A DNA stretch of 30,053 nucleotides, from positions 1 through 30,053 of the IMG/VR virus record IMGVR_UViG_3300011114_000229. One strand, given 5' to 3'. A model generated the notes under the pieces. That model was given only the letters and a program-made list of their open reading frames with translations, did no database searches and was not told the DNA's origin. This document shows, in pieces, positions 7,934-14,948 of this stretch (position 1 is its first letter; each line of letters starts with the position of its first letter). This stretch comes from a virus. The position numbers were made by a program, and so were the translations under genes.

Positions 7934-10093
7934 ATGCCTGTTTATCAATACGAAGGCAAGCATTATGATTTGCCAGAAGGATTATCTAACGATCAGGCTA
8001 TTGCCAAGATTGAAGGATTTTTAGGAAAAACTACTCCTCCTCAGGCATCTCCTGAAGTTTCTAAAACTGAATTGATGTTTGGAGCTGGCAGTCCTATTGC
8101 TCGAACAATCAAGGGTGCAGTTGTTGATCCTGCATTGGCAGTTAATCAATTATTGGCAAGCACAGGATTGTTTGGTGGCGAAATTAAAAAAGGCGCAACT
8201 CAACTTGTAAGTGATGTTGAGCAAGCTACTCAAGAAGGTCGTGCAAGAGTTGGAAGCACTGGCTTTGATCCTTACCAGATGCTTGGAAATGTTATTAGTC
8301 CTGTTAATCGCTTAGTTGGTGCTACACAAGCTCCTTTAGCTGGTGCTGGTCTAATAAGTAACATAGTTCGATCAGGAAGCACTGGTGCGGCTTTAAGTGC
8401 CTTGCAACCAGTAAATGCTCCTGTAGATCAGTTTGCTGAACGTAAATTAGAGCAAATGGCTACTGGCTTTGTATTAGGCCCTGTTGTTGAAGGTGGTGTA
8501 AAGGCTGTTGGAGGTCTTTTAAACACACTTAAAGGTCTTACTCCTTCTGGTCGTCAAGAATTCATGCAGAAACAACTGAATGAACTTGCTGGCTCAGATA
8601 GAACAAAAGTTATTGAAGCATTGCGTGATGCTAAAGAGATTGTTACTGGCTCTCGCCCAACTGTGGCACAAGCAATTTCTGACATTCCATCTGCGGTTGA
8701 ATTGGCAGCGGCACAGAGTAAACTTGCTAGTAAAGCCAAAGTATCAGGTCAATTCCAAGAGCGTTTAGTTGAGCAACAAGCGGCTAGAGCAAGAGAAATT
8801 CAATCTATTGCTGGAACAGAAGCTCAAAGAGCATCTTTGATTGCCGAAAGAACTGGTGTTACGACTCCAATGCGTGAGACTGCATTAGAGCAAGCAAATC
8901 TTGCTGGCCCAATATTTACTAAATTAGAAAAGGAAATTTCAGATAAGTTTAATAGCTTGGCGGCTGCTGAACAAACATCTGGAATGATTGGTTTGGCTGC
9001 AACAACTCAAAAACAAAAATCTTTGGCAGAAATGGGTCGTCCAGGTTGGTTATCTACTGGTGATATTGCGGCAGAAGCGGCAAGTCGTGCAAAAGCATAT
9101 AAAGAACTTGCGGGAACACTGCGTGGTGAAGCGCAATTAAAACAATTTCAACTTAATAGTTTAGAGCAAAATGGATTTTTTCCATTACGTGCATCCGATT
9201 TAACAGACCAACTAGACAAAGCCATTCGTGGAACTGTATCTGACCAAAGCAAAGCAGTTTTGCAAGGTATTAAAGATAAAGTTGTTTCTAAAGCCGATGA
9301 AAATGGTTTGTTAAACAGTCGTGATGTGTACGAAAACATTAGAAAAATATCAAATCAAGATGTTGCAAAAATGCTTAATCTTGGTGAGCAATATGCTTCT
9401 GGTGGAATCCCTCAACAAGCGGCTAAAGCCTTGGGTAGTGCAAAACAATTTATTGATGCGTCGTTAAACAAGTCATCTGATGGATTGTGGGGTAAATATC
9501 TTACTTCTTATGCGGATTACAGTAAAAAACTTAATCGCATGGAAGTTGGAGATTACTTATCTAAGAGTCTAAACACTCCTTTAGGTAAAGAATCGGCTGG
9601 TGAGTTTGCTACCGCTGTTGAGAATGCCGCTGGAACAATTAAGAAATCTACTGGCATACCAAGGTTTGAGAAGTTATCAGATGTTCTTTCATCCTCTGAA
9701 GTTGCATCTGTAAACAATGTATTGGCAGATTTGAAACGTGATTCAAAAGCAAAAGAACTTGCAAGAAAAGTTGGTGCACTTGACATTGGCGGCCCAGATG
9801 TAGTTAAGGAAGCTCCTCAACTATTAAATAGAACATTTACATTGATGAAGGCTGCTGTTGAGCATTTACAAAGAGGTAATGCTGACGCTTACAACAGGCA
9901 AATGGCTGAGTTGATGATGAACCCAGGTGCTTTAGCTCAATTTATGACTGTTGGAATACCAAAAAGTAGAACAAGTGACTTTGTATCGTCAATGATGAAG
10001 CTAATGGATGCTCCAACTCGATCTGCATTTGTTCAGTCATTTACAGTACCAGCTGCGGCTAAAGAGGTTGGAACTGAAGTTCCTGTTGAGTAA
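7934..10093 (+). CDS. Large virion protein, ejection-protein candidate
   Basis: 719 residues from ATG 7934, with AAGGA upstream. The first 32 residues (YQYEGKHYDLPEGLSNDQA, then IEGFLG) look like a short N-terminal module that I recall from other phage virion proteins. Residues about 50-190 are Gly/Ala/Val-rich and could form amphipathic or membrane-active helices (AAGLISNIVRS, VVEGGVKAVGGLL); the remainder is long charged helix. I see no transglycosylase or protease motif. It is the last virion gene before the lysis block and its TAA overlaps the ATG of a 30-residue membrane peptide (TAATG). P22 gp16-like function is possible but not shown. Confidence 0.65.
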   Translation: MPVYQYEGKHYDLPEGLSNDQAIAKIEGFLGKTTPPQASPEVSKTELMFGAGSPIARTIKGAVVDPALAVNQLLASTGLFGGEIKKGATQLVSDVEQATQEGRARVGSTGFDPYQMLGNVISPVNRLVGATQAPLAGAGLISNIVRSGSTGAALSALQPVNAPVDQFAERKLEQMATGFVLGPVVEGGVKAVGGLLNTLKGLTPSGRQEFMQKQLNELAGSDRTKVIEALRDAKEIVTGSRPTVAQAISDIPSAVELAAAQSKLASKAKVSGQFQERLVEQQAARAREIQSIAGTEAQRASLIAERTGVTTPMRETALEQANLAGPIFTKLEKEISDKFNSLAAAEQTSGMIGLAATTQKQKSLAEMGRPGWLSTGDIAAEAASRAKAYKELAGTLRGEAQLKQFQLNSLEQNGFFPLRASDLTDQLDKAIRGTVSDQSKAVLQGIKDKVVSKADENGLLNSRDVYENIRKISNQDVAKMLNLGEQYASGGIPQQAAKALGSAKQFIDASLNKSSDGLWGKYLTSYADYSKKLNRMEVGDYLSKSLNTPLGKESAGEFATAVENAAGTIKKSTGIPRFEKLSDVLSSSEVASVNNVLADLKRDSKAKELARKVGALDIGGPDVVKEAPQLLNRTFTLMKAAVEHLQRGNADAYNRQMAELMMNPGALAQFMTVGIPKSRTSDFVSSMMKLMDAPTRSAFVQSFTVPAAAKEVGTEVPVE

Positions 10094-10185
10094 TGATTGA
10101 TTGGGCTGAAGCAATCATTGCGGCAGTCTGTATTAGTTGTTTTGTCATCTTTTGTAGTTATATTGTTGTTTGGGCGTACCCGTGA
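10093..10185 (+). CDS. 30-residue single-helix membrane peptide
   Basis: A very short frame from ATG 10093, sharing one base with the preceding stop, to TGA at 10183-10185. The sequence is MIDWAEAII, then a hydrophobic stretch of about 18 residues (AAVCISCFVIFCSYIVVW) and AYP. It has a short acidic outside or cytoplasmic end and one probable transmembrane helix with three cysteines. Its TGA overlaps the GTG of the next gene. Coupling on both sides and position at the start of the lysis block suggest a small lysis or membrane factor, but composition is the only evidence. Confidence 0.6.
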   Translation: MIDWAEAIIAAVCISCFVIFCSYIVVWAYP

Positions 10186-10469
10186 GATGGCTAATAGCAC
10201 TTGTTTTAATTCTCTCACTTCAATCTACGGGGAAAGACCTATGTAGTGTGCGTGAGTTTTATGGAATAGCTTACACAGTACATAACCCGTCAGAGCGTCA
10301 TCAACAAATGTCTGCTTGGCTTACAAAACATAAAACATTGTGTAAAAGTTCTGACATGACTGTTATATGGAATAACTTATCGGAATGGGCGGGTAGTGCA
10401 GATAGTGCTGAGTTAAGACATAAAGTTGTTATTGCTTACAAGGATGCTGTAGAAAGGGAGAAGAAATGA
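10182..10469 (+). CDS. Small secreted or lipoprotein-like protein in the lysis block
   Basis: 95 residues if GTG at 10182 is the start; this overlaps the previous TGA as GTGA and gives a clean signal-like N-terminus (MRWLIALVLILSLQSTGKDLC). An upstream TTG at 10170 would add four residues and break that coupling. After the hydrophobic segment the protein is soluble, with two cysteines (about 21 and 47) and a Trp/Ser-rich middle. A periplasmic or membrane-anchored role in lysis fits the context. The signal peptide lacks an obvious lipobox, so I do not call it a spanin. It ends in an ATGA overlap with the next gene. Confidence 0.62.
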   Translation: MRWLIALVLILSLQSTGKDLCSVREFYGIAYTVHNPSERHQQMSAWLTKHKTLCKSSDMTVIWNNLSEWAGSADSAELRHKVVIAYKDAVEREKK

Positions 10470-10702
10470 TAGACACCATCAAACTATTCCCAACAGTTCA
10501 GCCTTCTGGGTATCCAGATAGGCATGACCTTGCCCAGAAGAAGCTAGAGAAACAGCATGAAATGAACAAGGCAAATGAGTTAGCCAGACAAAAGCAGACT
10601 CAATTACAAGATATTACCTTTGAGATTTATTGTAAAAAGGTGAGTCAAGAACGTATCCACATGGAGATATTTCAGAATCGTAAACTGGATATTTATGTAT
10701 GA
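10466..10702 (+). CDS. Small charged helical protein, unknown
   Basis: 78 residues from ATG 10466 (ATGA overlap with the gene before) to TGA 10700-10702 (ATGA overlap with the gene after). The first 20 residues include TIKLFPTVQPSGYP; residues 22-50 are a Lys/Glu/Gln-rich helix (LAQKKLEKQHEMNKANELA). No transmembrane segment or family motif is seen. A similar size and charge pattern occurs in inner-membrane spanin soluble parts, but the needed membrane helix is missing. The tight overlaps support real coding. Confidence 0.62.
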   Translation: MIDTIKLFPTVQPSGYPDRHDLAQKKLEKQHEMNKANELARQKQTQLQDITFEIYCKKVSQERIHMEIFQNRKLDIYV

Positions 10703-10977
10703 CCAAGAAGCCAATACGCCAACCAAGGAAACCGCAGATAGAAGTGAAAGAAAAACTGACGCTGTACGTCACTCTGATGGTCAGCACAACCCTGTGCATC
10801 TCTGTTTTGGCTATGGTGGTCAGCTTTATGCTTGGCCTTTGGGCAAAAGAAGTGGACAACGCAGAGATATTCAAGATGATTTCACCCGCTTTTTCTACTC
10901 TTATAGGCGGCATGATTGGCTTCCTGAGTGGTATCAAACTGATGCAAAATGAAGATAAACCGAAATGTAAGGATTAA
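10699..10977 (+). CDS. Two-helix membrane protein, holin-like candidate
   Basis: 92 residues from ATG 10699. The N-terminus is Lys/Arg-rich (KKPIRQPRKPQIEVKEK), followed by a first hydrophobic helix at about 22-48 (LYVTLMVSTTLCISVLAMVV) and a second at about 62-81 (AFSTLIGGMIGFLSGIKLM), with a charged tail. Positive N-terminus and two helices suggest an N-in, C-in membrane protein. In the lysis block, two bases before a 3TM-holin-like gene, it could be a second holin, an antiholin or a partner. Another frame (10695-10952) over this gene lacks the membrane pattern and is a shadow. Confidence 0.65.
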   Translation: MTKKPIRQPRKPQIEVKEKLTLYVTLMVSTTLCISVLAMVVSFMLGLWAKEVDNAEIFKMISPAFSTLIGGMIGFLSGIKLMQNEDKPKCKD

Positions 10978-10979
10978 TA

Positions 10980-11483
10980 ATGCTTTCTCTTTTCTCAACC
11001 TTGGGCGGTCTATTGATCTCTGGTTTACCAAAACTACTAGAGTTTTTCCAAAACAAAGCAGACCAAAAGCATGAATTAGCTTTGGCTAACATTCAAGTTC
11101 AAATGCAATTACAGATGATGGCTCAAGGCTTTGCTGCCCAAGAGCGCATGGAGGAGATTCGCACAGACCAAGTTGCCATGCAATCTGAAGCCCAGATGAC
11201 CGAGGCGGCTCTAAAGCACGATGAGAAAGTCTTAGAGAAGGCTTCTCAATGGGTTGCCAACTATGTTGGTACTGTAAGACCTACAGTTACCTATATCTTT
11301 GTGTTTGAGTTATGTGCTATCAATGCTTGGATTGCCTACTACATCTACTCTCGCCCTAGTTTGGTGATGAGCATAGATGATTTGATTCGTTTGTCTGACA
11401 TTATTTTCTCTACTGATGAGATGGCAATGTTGGGTGGAATCATTGGTTTCTGGTTTGGCTCAAGAGGTTGGTCTAAGAAATGA
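10980..11483 (+). CDS. Holin-like protein of the 3TM (gene-transfer-agent holin) type
   Basis: 167 residues from ATG 10980. Residues about 3-22 form an amphipathic or hydrophobic helix (LFSTLGGLLISGLPKLLEFF), 30-95 are a Gln/Glu/Met-rich coiled coil, 103-128 are a membrane helix (TVRPTVTYIFVFELCAINAW), and the end carries GGIIGFWFGSRGW. The RP-x-T-Y and GFWFGSR features match the 3TM holin family as I know it. The stop overlaps the endolysin start (ATGA). Its job would be to open the inner membrane so that the endolysin reaches the wall. Family assignment is from memory of motifs. Confidence 0.7.
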   Translation: MLSLFSTLGGLLISGLPKLLEFFQNKADQKHELALANIQVQMQLQMMAQGFAAQERMEEIRTDQVAMQSEAQMTEAALKHDEKVLEKASQWVANYVGTVRPTVTYIFVFELCAINAWIAYYIYSRPSLVMSIDDLIRLSDIIFSTDEMAMLGGIIGFWFGSRGWSKK

Positions 11484-11983
11484 AAGTCAGCAAAGCTGGT
11501 GAGGATTTGATGCACTTCTATGAAGGCTACAGGAACAGGCCGTATCGGTGCAGTGCCGCCATTTGGACTGTCGGATGGGGTCACGCTATGTATGCAGACC
11601 AATTAAGCCTTCCAAACGTGCGTAAAGAGGGTTATACAGGGCTTATCAGGTCTGATTACCAACTCAAGGGGGAAGATAATCGTGTATGGTCAAAAGAGGA
11701 ACTGGTCGATTTATTCAAGATGGACATCAATTCTTTTGAACGTGGTGTTCTTCGACTTAGCCCTAATCTTGTTAATCATCAAAGTAAATTTGACGCTGCT
11801 ACCAGTTTTGCTTACAACGCAGGTTTAGGCAACTACCAGAGGTCAACTATCCGCATGAAAATCAATCGTGAGGATTGGAATGGGGCAGCAGAAGCCTTTA
11901 TGTCATGGACTAAAGCGGGTGGAAAAGAAGTATCAGGTCTTGTCAAAAGACGCAAAGCTGAAGTTGCGTTGTTTCTATCTTAA
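11480..11983 (+). CDS. Endolysin, lysozyme of glycoside hydrolase family 24
   Basis: 167 residues from ATG 11480. It hydrolyses the glycan strands of peptidoglycan at the end of infection. The GH24 active-site segment is at residues 15-35: EGYRNRPYRCSAAIWTVGWG followed by His. Glu15 matches the catalytic Glu11 of T4 lysozyme and Thr30 matches Thr26; the Asp20 position holds Cys24. Further down, FAYNAGLGNYQRSTI and KRRKAEVALFL match conserved lysozyme segments. There is no N-terminal signal-anchor helix, so export depends on the holin. Length is normal for a T4-type lysozyme (164 residues). Confidence 0.92.
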   Translation: MKVSKAGEDLMHFYEGYRNRPYRCSAAIWTVGWGHAMYADQLSLPNVRKEGYTGLIRSDYQLKGEDNRVWSKEELVDLFKMDINSFERGVLRLSPNLVNHQSKFDAATSFAYNAGLGNYQRSTIRMKINREDWNGAAEAFMSWTKAGGKEVSGLVKRRKAEVALFLS

Positions 11984-12018
11984 ACTAAACTGTAATAAAT
12001 ATCCTATAAGGTGTTGTA

Positions 12019-12393
12019 ATGCCTAACATTCCTACACCACAAGATGTCGTACACTTCGCACATTGTGTCAAAAAGTGGCAACAAGTGCTGAGTTTGGGTG
12101 ATTGGAGAATAGAGAAGGGAAGTAAGGCGGCAAAGGCGGCAATGGCTTCTGTTGAGTTTAATGCTTCTGCTAGATTGGCTACCTATAGATTGGGTGATTT
12201 TGGTGCTGAGAAGATCACACCAGAATCTCTGGATCAGACTGCTTTACATGAGTTACTTCATGTATTTCTACACGATTTAATGACTGTGGCACAAGACCCT
12301 AAATCCTCTCAGGATGAGGTGGAAATGCAAGAACACAGAGTTATCAATCTGCTAGAAAAGTTACTTTCAAGGGATTCCAATGGGTGCTCATAA
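12019..12393 (+). CDS. Zincin-like small metallopeptidase-fold protein
   Basis: 124 residues from ATG 12019, with AAGGTG five bases upstream. The core is LHELLHVFLHD: His77-Glu78-x-x-His81 with His85 and Asp86, the zinc-binding pattern of small zincins, followed by a Glu-rich helix (EVEMQEHRVINLLEKLL) which could hold a third ligand. The first half has mixed beta/alpha sequence (GDWRIEKGSK). No signal peptide is seen, so it would act in the cytoplasm, perhaps on a phage or host protein. It overlaps the next gene by 14 bases. Substrate is unknown; the fold call rests on the HExxH pattern. Confidence 0.65.
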   Translation: MPNIPTPQDVVHFAHCVKKWQQVLSLGDWRIEKGSKAAKAAMASVEFNASARLATYRLGDFGAEKITPESLDQTALHELLHVFLHDLMTVAQDPKSSQDEVEMQEHRVINLLEKLLSRDSNGCS

Positions 12394-13366
12394 TGAAACT
12401 TGTACGGATATGGAATTTATCCAACTTTGGGAGCAAATGCAATCTGCAACTGAAATAGCCAAACATCTTGGAATTCCAAACAGAGCAGTTCATTTGCGTA
12501 GAAGGTGGATTGAAGATACCTACAAAGTAACTTTAATAGCAAAAGACCATCGTGGTGCTAACTATGCCATTAACAAGCCAAAATCCTTTTCTCCGTTAAA
12601 ACAGATAAATCTTGGCATACTAGACGGAACAGTAATTGTGTTCTCAGATGCCCACTTCATCCCAAGTCAGCGTACAACGGCCTTTAAAGGGCTTCTATGG
12701 GCTATAGAACAGTTCAAACCCAAGGCAGTGATATGTAACGGGGATGCTTTTGATGGAGCGTCTATATCTCGCCATGATATAACTGACCAACCACAGACTT
12801 CTGTCATCCAAGAGCTAAAGGCTTGTCAGGGTGCATTGGGTGAGATAGAGGAAGTCGCTAAAGCAGCGAGGCACAATGTAAAGCTACTGTTTACATGGGG
12901 CAATCACGATATTCGGTTTGGCAACAGATTAGCGCAACACGCACCCCAATTTAAGGAAGTTCAAGGCTTTAAGCTGACAGACCATATCCCAGAGTGGGAC
13001 TTTTGTTGGGCAGTATGGCCTACAGATAACTTAATTGTTAAACATCGTTACAAAGGTGGTGTTCATGCCACTCATAACAATACTGTTAACGCTGGTGTAT
13101 CGGTAGTTACTGGACACTTGCATAGCCTTAAAGTGACTCCATTTAGCGACTACAACGGGATTCGGTACGGGGTAGATACAGGAACTTTGGCTGAGACAGA
13201 TGGGCCACAATTTACTTATGCTGAGATAAACCCAAACAACCACAGATCAGGGTTTGCGGTGTTAAACTTCTTCAATGGTCAGCTTTTATGGCCTGAACTC
13301 GTCCATAAATTTGATGAAGACCAGATTCAATTTAGGGGTGAAGTGATTGATGTAGGTGCATTTTGA
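12380..13366 (+). CDS. Calcineurin-type metallophosphoesterase with N-terminal HTH-like segment
   Basis: 328 residues from ATG 12380 (a Met at residue 11 is an alternative start). All five family motifs are visible: Asp90-x-His92 (FSDAH), Gly-Asp122 (NGDAFDG), Gly-Asn175-His176-Asp (WGNHD), a His in VHATH, and Gly-His246-x-His248 (TGHLH). These bind two metal ions for phosphoester hydrolysis. Residues about 10-50 (WEQMQSATEIAKHLGIPNRA) look like a helix-turn-helix, suggesting nucleic-acid contact. Substrate could be nucleic acid or nucleotide. It lies in the late-direction segment after lysis and its TGA overlaps the TTG start of a small membrane protein. Confidence 0.85.
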   Translation: MGAHNETCTDMEFIQLWEQMQSATEIAKHLGIPNRAVHLRRRWIEDTYKVTLIAKDHRGANYAINKPKSFSPLKQINLGILDGTVIVFSDAHFIPSQRTTAFKGLLWAIEQFKPKAVICNGDAFDGASISRHDITDQPQTSVIQELKACQGALGEIEEVAKAARHNVKLLFTWGNHDIRFGNRLAQHAPQFKEVQGFKLTDHIPEWDFCWAVWPTDNLIVKHRYKGGVHATHNNTVNAGVSVVTGHLHSLKVTPFSDYNGIRYGVDTGTLAETDGPQFTYAEINPNNHRSGFAVLNFFNGQLLWPELVHKFDEDQIQFRGEVIDVGAF

Positions 13367-13506
13367 GTGCTTGGCTCATCATTGTCACAGGTGGTATCTA
13401 CGCCTATATTGCTGGTGAGCAGCTCTATAAAGAAAACCCCTACATGGCTATCGTGTACGCAGGGTACGCCTTTAGCAATGTGGGGCTTTATCTACTAGCA
13501 AAGTAG
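13363..13506 (+). CDS. 47-residue membrane protein
   Basis: Frame from TTG 13363, overlapping the phosphoesterase TGA as TTGA, to TAG 13504-13506. Sequence begins SAWLIIVTGGIYAYIAGEQL, then a charged turn KENPY, then MAIVYAGYAFSNVGLYLLA. Two short hydrophobic helices separated by a charged loop indicate a hairpin membrane protein. It is too short for a known holin family I can name. It is the last plus-strand gene of this block and ends eight bases before the end of the opposing operon. Confidence 0.6.
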   Translation: MSAWLIIVTGGIYAYIAGEQLYKENPYMAIVYAGYAFSNVGLYLLAK

Positions 13507-13514
13507 CTTATAAG

Positions 13515-13736
13515 TTACAACGGCTCGTGAGTGTTTAAAGCAAAGGGCGGCACTTCTTCTTCTTCAGTTTCTTCATCTTCAAAATCAAGTGGCTCAGTTG
13601 CTTCATAGTCAACTGCCCAACCATGTTCTTCTTGGAACTCAATAAATTCTTGAATGATTTGAATTTTCTCGAAGTCAAAGGTTTCAACTGTAATTTTCTC
13701 ATTACCAATAAAGCCAAAATCCATTTCAAATTTCAT
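13515..13736 (-). CDS. Acidic small protein, last gene of the leftward early operon
   Basis: 73 residues. I start at the ATG at 13736 because AAGGAGA lies about six bases upstream; the longer frame to 13754 would put that Shine-Dalgarno inside the coding part. Sequence starts MKFEMDFGFIGNEKITVETF and is strongly acidic, with a run of Glu near the end (ETEEEEVPPF). It might be a DNA-mimic or an inhibitor, but charge alone is the evidence. The gene converges with the plus-strand block; only eight bases lie between the stops and no T-rich terminator is seen there. Confidence 0.65.
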   Translation of the reverse strand: MKFEMDFGFIGNEKITVETFDFEKIQIIQEFIEFQEEHGWAVDYEATEPLDFEDEETEEEEVPPFALNTHEPL

Positions 13737-13790
13737 GGTGTTCTCCTTACGCAACCGATTGTTGCAATGAAATACTAGGGTAAATTTATG

Positions 13791-14099
13791 TCACTCAAGT
13801 GTCTTTTGAAACACTCCGTTGGGCAATAATATGCCCTTGCGATTCTTGATTTGGTCATACGCTATTTCCATGCAATCTACCATATTGATGTCTTGAAGAG
13901 CGCAGTAGTTAATAAGACAGACCATGACATCACCAACAGAATCAACAATAGCCTCCCTGTCATTTTTAATGGTCGCATCTGCTAGTTCTCCTATTTCAGA
14001 TACCGCTTTAAGTAACTGAGACTCTGGGTTACTATTAGGAATAATCTTACGGGCTTCTGCCCATTGGATTATCTTCATCTCTATATCGGCATAACTCAT
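13791..14099 (-). CDS. MazG-like nucleotide pyrophosphohydrolase
   Basis: 102 residues from ATG 14099, with AAGGAG upstream. The central helices hold Glu35-x-x-Glu38 (SEIGELADA) and an Asp53-x-x-x-Asp57 pair (VDSVGDVMVCL), the acidic metal-binding set of all-alpha NTP pyrophosphatases of MazG type. Such enzymes hydrolyse (d)NTPs or ppGpp-type nucleotides; phage copies may sanitise the nucleotide pool or blunt host stress signals. The length is that of a single-domain MazG-like protein. The start overlaps the stop of a 59-residue upstream gene (ATGA). Exact substrate cannot be read from the sequence. Confidence 0.75.
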   Translation of the reverse strand: MSYADIEMKIIQWAEARKIIPNSNPESQLLKAVSEIGELADATIKNDREAIVDSVGDVMVCLINYCALQDINMVDCMEIAYDQIKNRKGILLPNGVFQKTLE

Positions 14100-14275
14100 C
14101 TAACTCTCCTTAACTCTGTAATTTTTTCAGGTGGTGGGGGCAGCATTTTCTCGCTTGGTGGAGTCCATCCATGCTTTCTCCAAAGGGCCTGGACATCCGA
14201 TCCTGACTCCCATTTAAAGTCTTTTAGAGGAACTGAAGGGTAGCTAATCTTGGAATGTGGAGGTAGTTCTATCAT
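14096..14275 (-). CDS. 59-residue Pro-rich protein, unknown
   Basis: A short frame from ATG 14275, which overlaps the TGA of the winged-helix gene (ATGA), to TGA 14096-14098, which overlaps the MazG-like start (ATGA). Sequence starts MIELPPHSKISYPSVPLKDF, includes the segment WRKHGWTPPSEK and a PPPP run, and ends ELRRVR. The double ATGA coupling and steady in-frame reading argue that it is real although short. Pro-rich with aromatic and Lys residues, it may be a linear-motif protein. No family recognised. Confidence 0.65.
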   Translation of the reverse strand: MIELPPHSKISYPSVPLKDFKWESGSDVQALWRKHGWTPPSEKMLPPPPEKITELRRVR

Positions 14276-14604
14276 TTTGCTGCCCTCATAACCCTTTGAT
14301 TACGACCAAATTTGCCACGTTTGACACCCGAAACCTCAATAAATCCCTTGTCTAACAAAGCACGATACCTTGCCGTTATTGAGGAATATGGGTAGTTTGG
14401 GAACATACCAAGGATGTCGTCTGAGATACACCCCTCTGGAAAGCCTTTAATAGCCTCATAGACCATTGTTTCTAGCTTGGTAGTATCAACTGCTTGAGCC
14501 GCCTGATGGCTCGTTGTAGGGTCTTCTTTTCTAACCAGTTTGAAAGGTTCTGTGCCAAAGAATCTTTCTATTGAAGCATTCATGTTATCAAAAAATGTAC
14601 TCAT
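14272..14604 (-). CDS. Winged-helix DNA-binding protein
   Basis: 110 residues from ATG 14604, with AGGAG seven bases upstream. Residues about 27-42 (EDPTTSHQAAQAVD) are followed by a helix (KLETMVYEAIKGFPEGCI), a recognition-like helix (YPYSSITARYRALLDKGFIE) and a basic wing (SGVKRGKFGRNQRVM). This is a winged helix-turn-helix of a phage type. It could regulate the early operon or take part in replication or recombination, because it lies just after the SSB-like gene. Its translation start is preceded by a long hairpin (14624-14679). DNA binding is inferred. Confidence 0.72.
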   Translation of the reverse strand: MSTFFDNMNASIERFFGTEPFKLVRKEDPTTSHQAAQAVDTTKLETMVYEAIKGFPEGCISDDILGMFPNYPYSSITARYRALLDKGFIEVSGVKRGKFGRNQRVMRAAK

Positions 14605-14623
14605 TTATTCACTCCTATTGGGT

Positions 14624-14679
14624 GAGGGGAAAACTGCTCGTCTGCAAGCTAGGAAAATCCTTTGCACAGCTCTCCCCTC
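14624..14679 (-). promoter_or_regulatory. Long mRNA hairpin upstream of the winged-helix gene
   Basis: GAGGGGA (14624-14630) pairs perfectly with TCCCCTC (14673-14679). Inside, TGCAA (14643-14647) pairs with TTGCA (14662-14666) and AGGA (14651-14654) with TCCT (14658-14661), giving a multi-part stem with a three-base tip. It lies in the 89-base gap between the SSB-like stop and the winged-helix start, about ten bases before its Shine-Dalgarno. There is no T-run, so a translational or stability element of the leftward mRNA is likelier than a terminator. Confidence 0.6.
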
Positions 14680-14693
14680 GGGTTTATATTAAC

Positions 14694-14948
14694 TTAAAAG
14701 GGCATTGATTCGTCATCAAAGCCAGTAGCCTTAGAACGCTCAGAAGGTTTGGCTTTATATTCTTCTTTAGGAGATACTGCTAACCCCATGAATTTGCCTG
14801 ACTTTCCTTCTTTTACCCAAGCTGATAGCCAGTAATCCTGACCATTGACTGTGATATTTCCCTTGTAATCAGGATGATTTCCTGTTTCCTTTTTGTCGTT
14901 CTTAAACAGAACACCAGAGTTATCCCGCTGATTTGCTTTATTGTCCAT
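14694..14948 (-). CDS. SSB-like single-stranded DNA-binding protein candidate
   Basis: 84 residues from ATG 14948, overlapping the ERF stop by one base (TAATG). Residues 11-60 ([19 protein letters not shown], then [19 protein letters not shown]) are a compact beta-rich, Lys/aromatic-containing sequence compatible with a small OB-like fold, known to me from phage proteins of this type. The tail is [10 protein letters not shown], which closely resembles the acidic C-terminal tip of bacterial SSB (ending in Asp-Asp-x-Pro-Phe). Position next to ERF supports a ssDNA role in annealing. It is shorter than host SSB. Confidence 0.62.
   Translation of the reverse strand: MDNKANQRDNSGVLFKNDKKETGNHPDYKGNITVNGQDYWLSAWVKEGKSGKFMGLAVSPKEEYKAKPSERSKATGFDDESMPF

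Noticed and set aside
10182-10702. Rz/Rz1-type spanin pair
   Set aside because: No lipobox in the secreted protein and no membrane helix in the next one, so the required features are missing.
10695-10952. 85-codon plus-strand frame in the lysis block
   Set aside because: The overlapping frame 10699-10977 has two clean membrane helices and an ATGA overlap; this one has neither.
13503-13518. Near-palindrome around CTTATAAG at the convergent gene ends as a bidirectional terminator
   Set aside because: AT-rich 14/16 match with no loop or T-run; could be chance.
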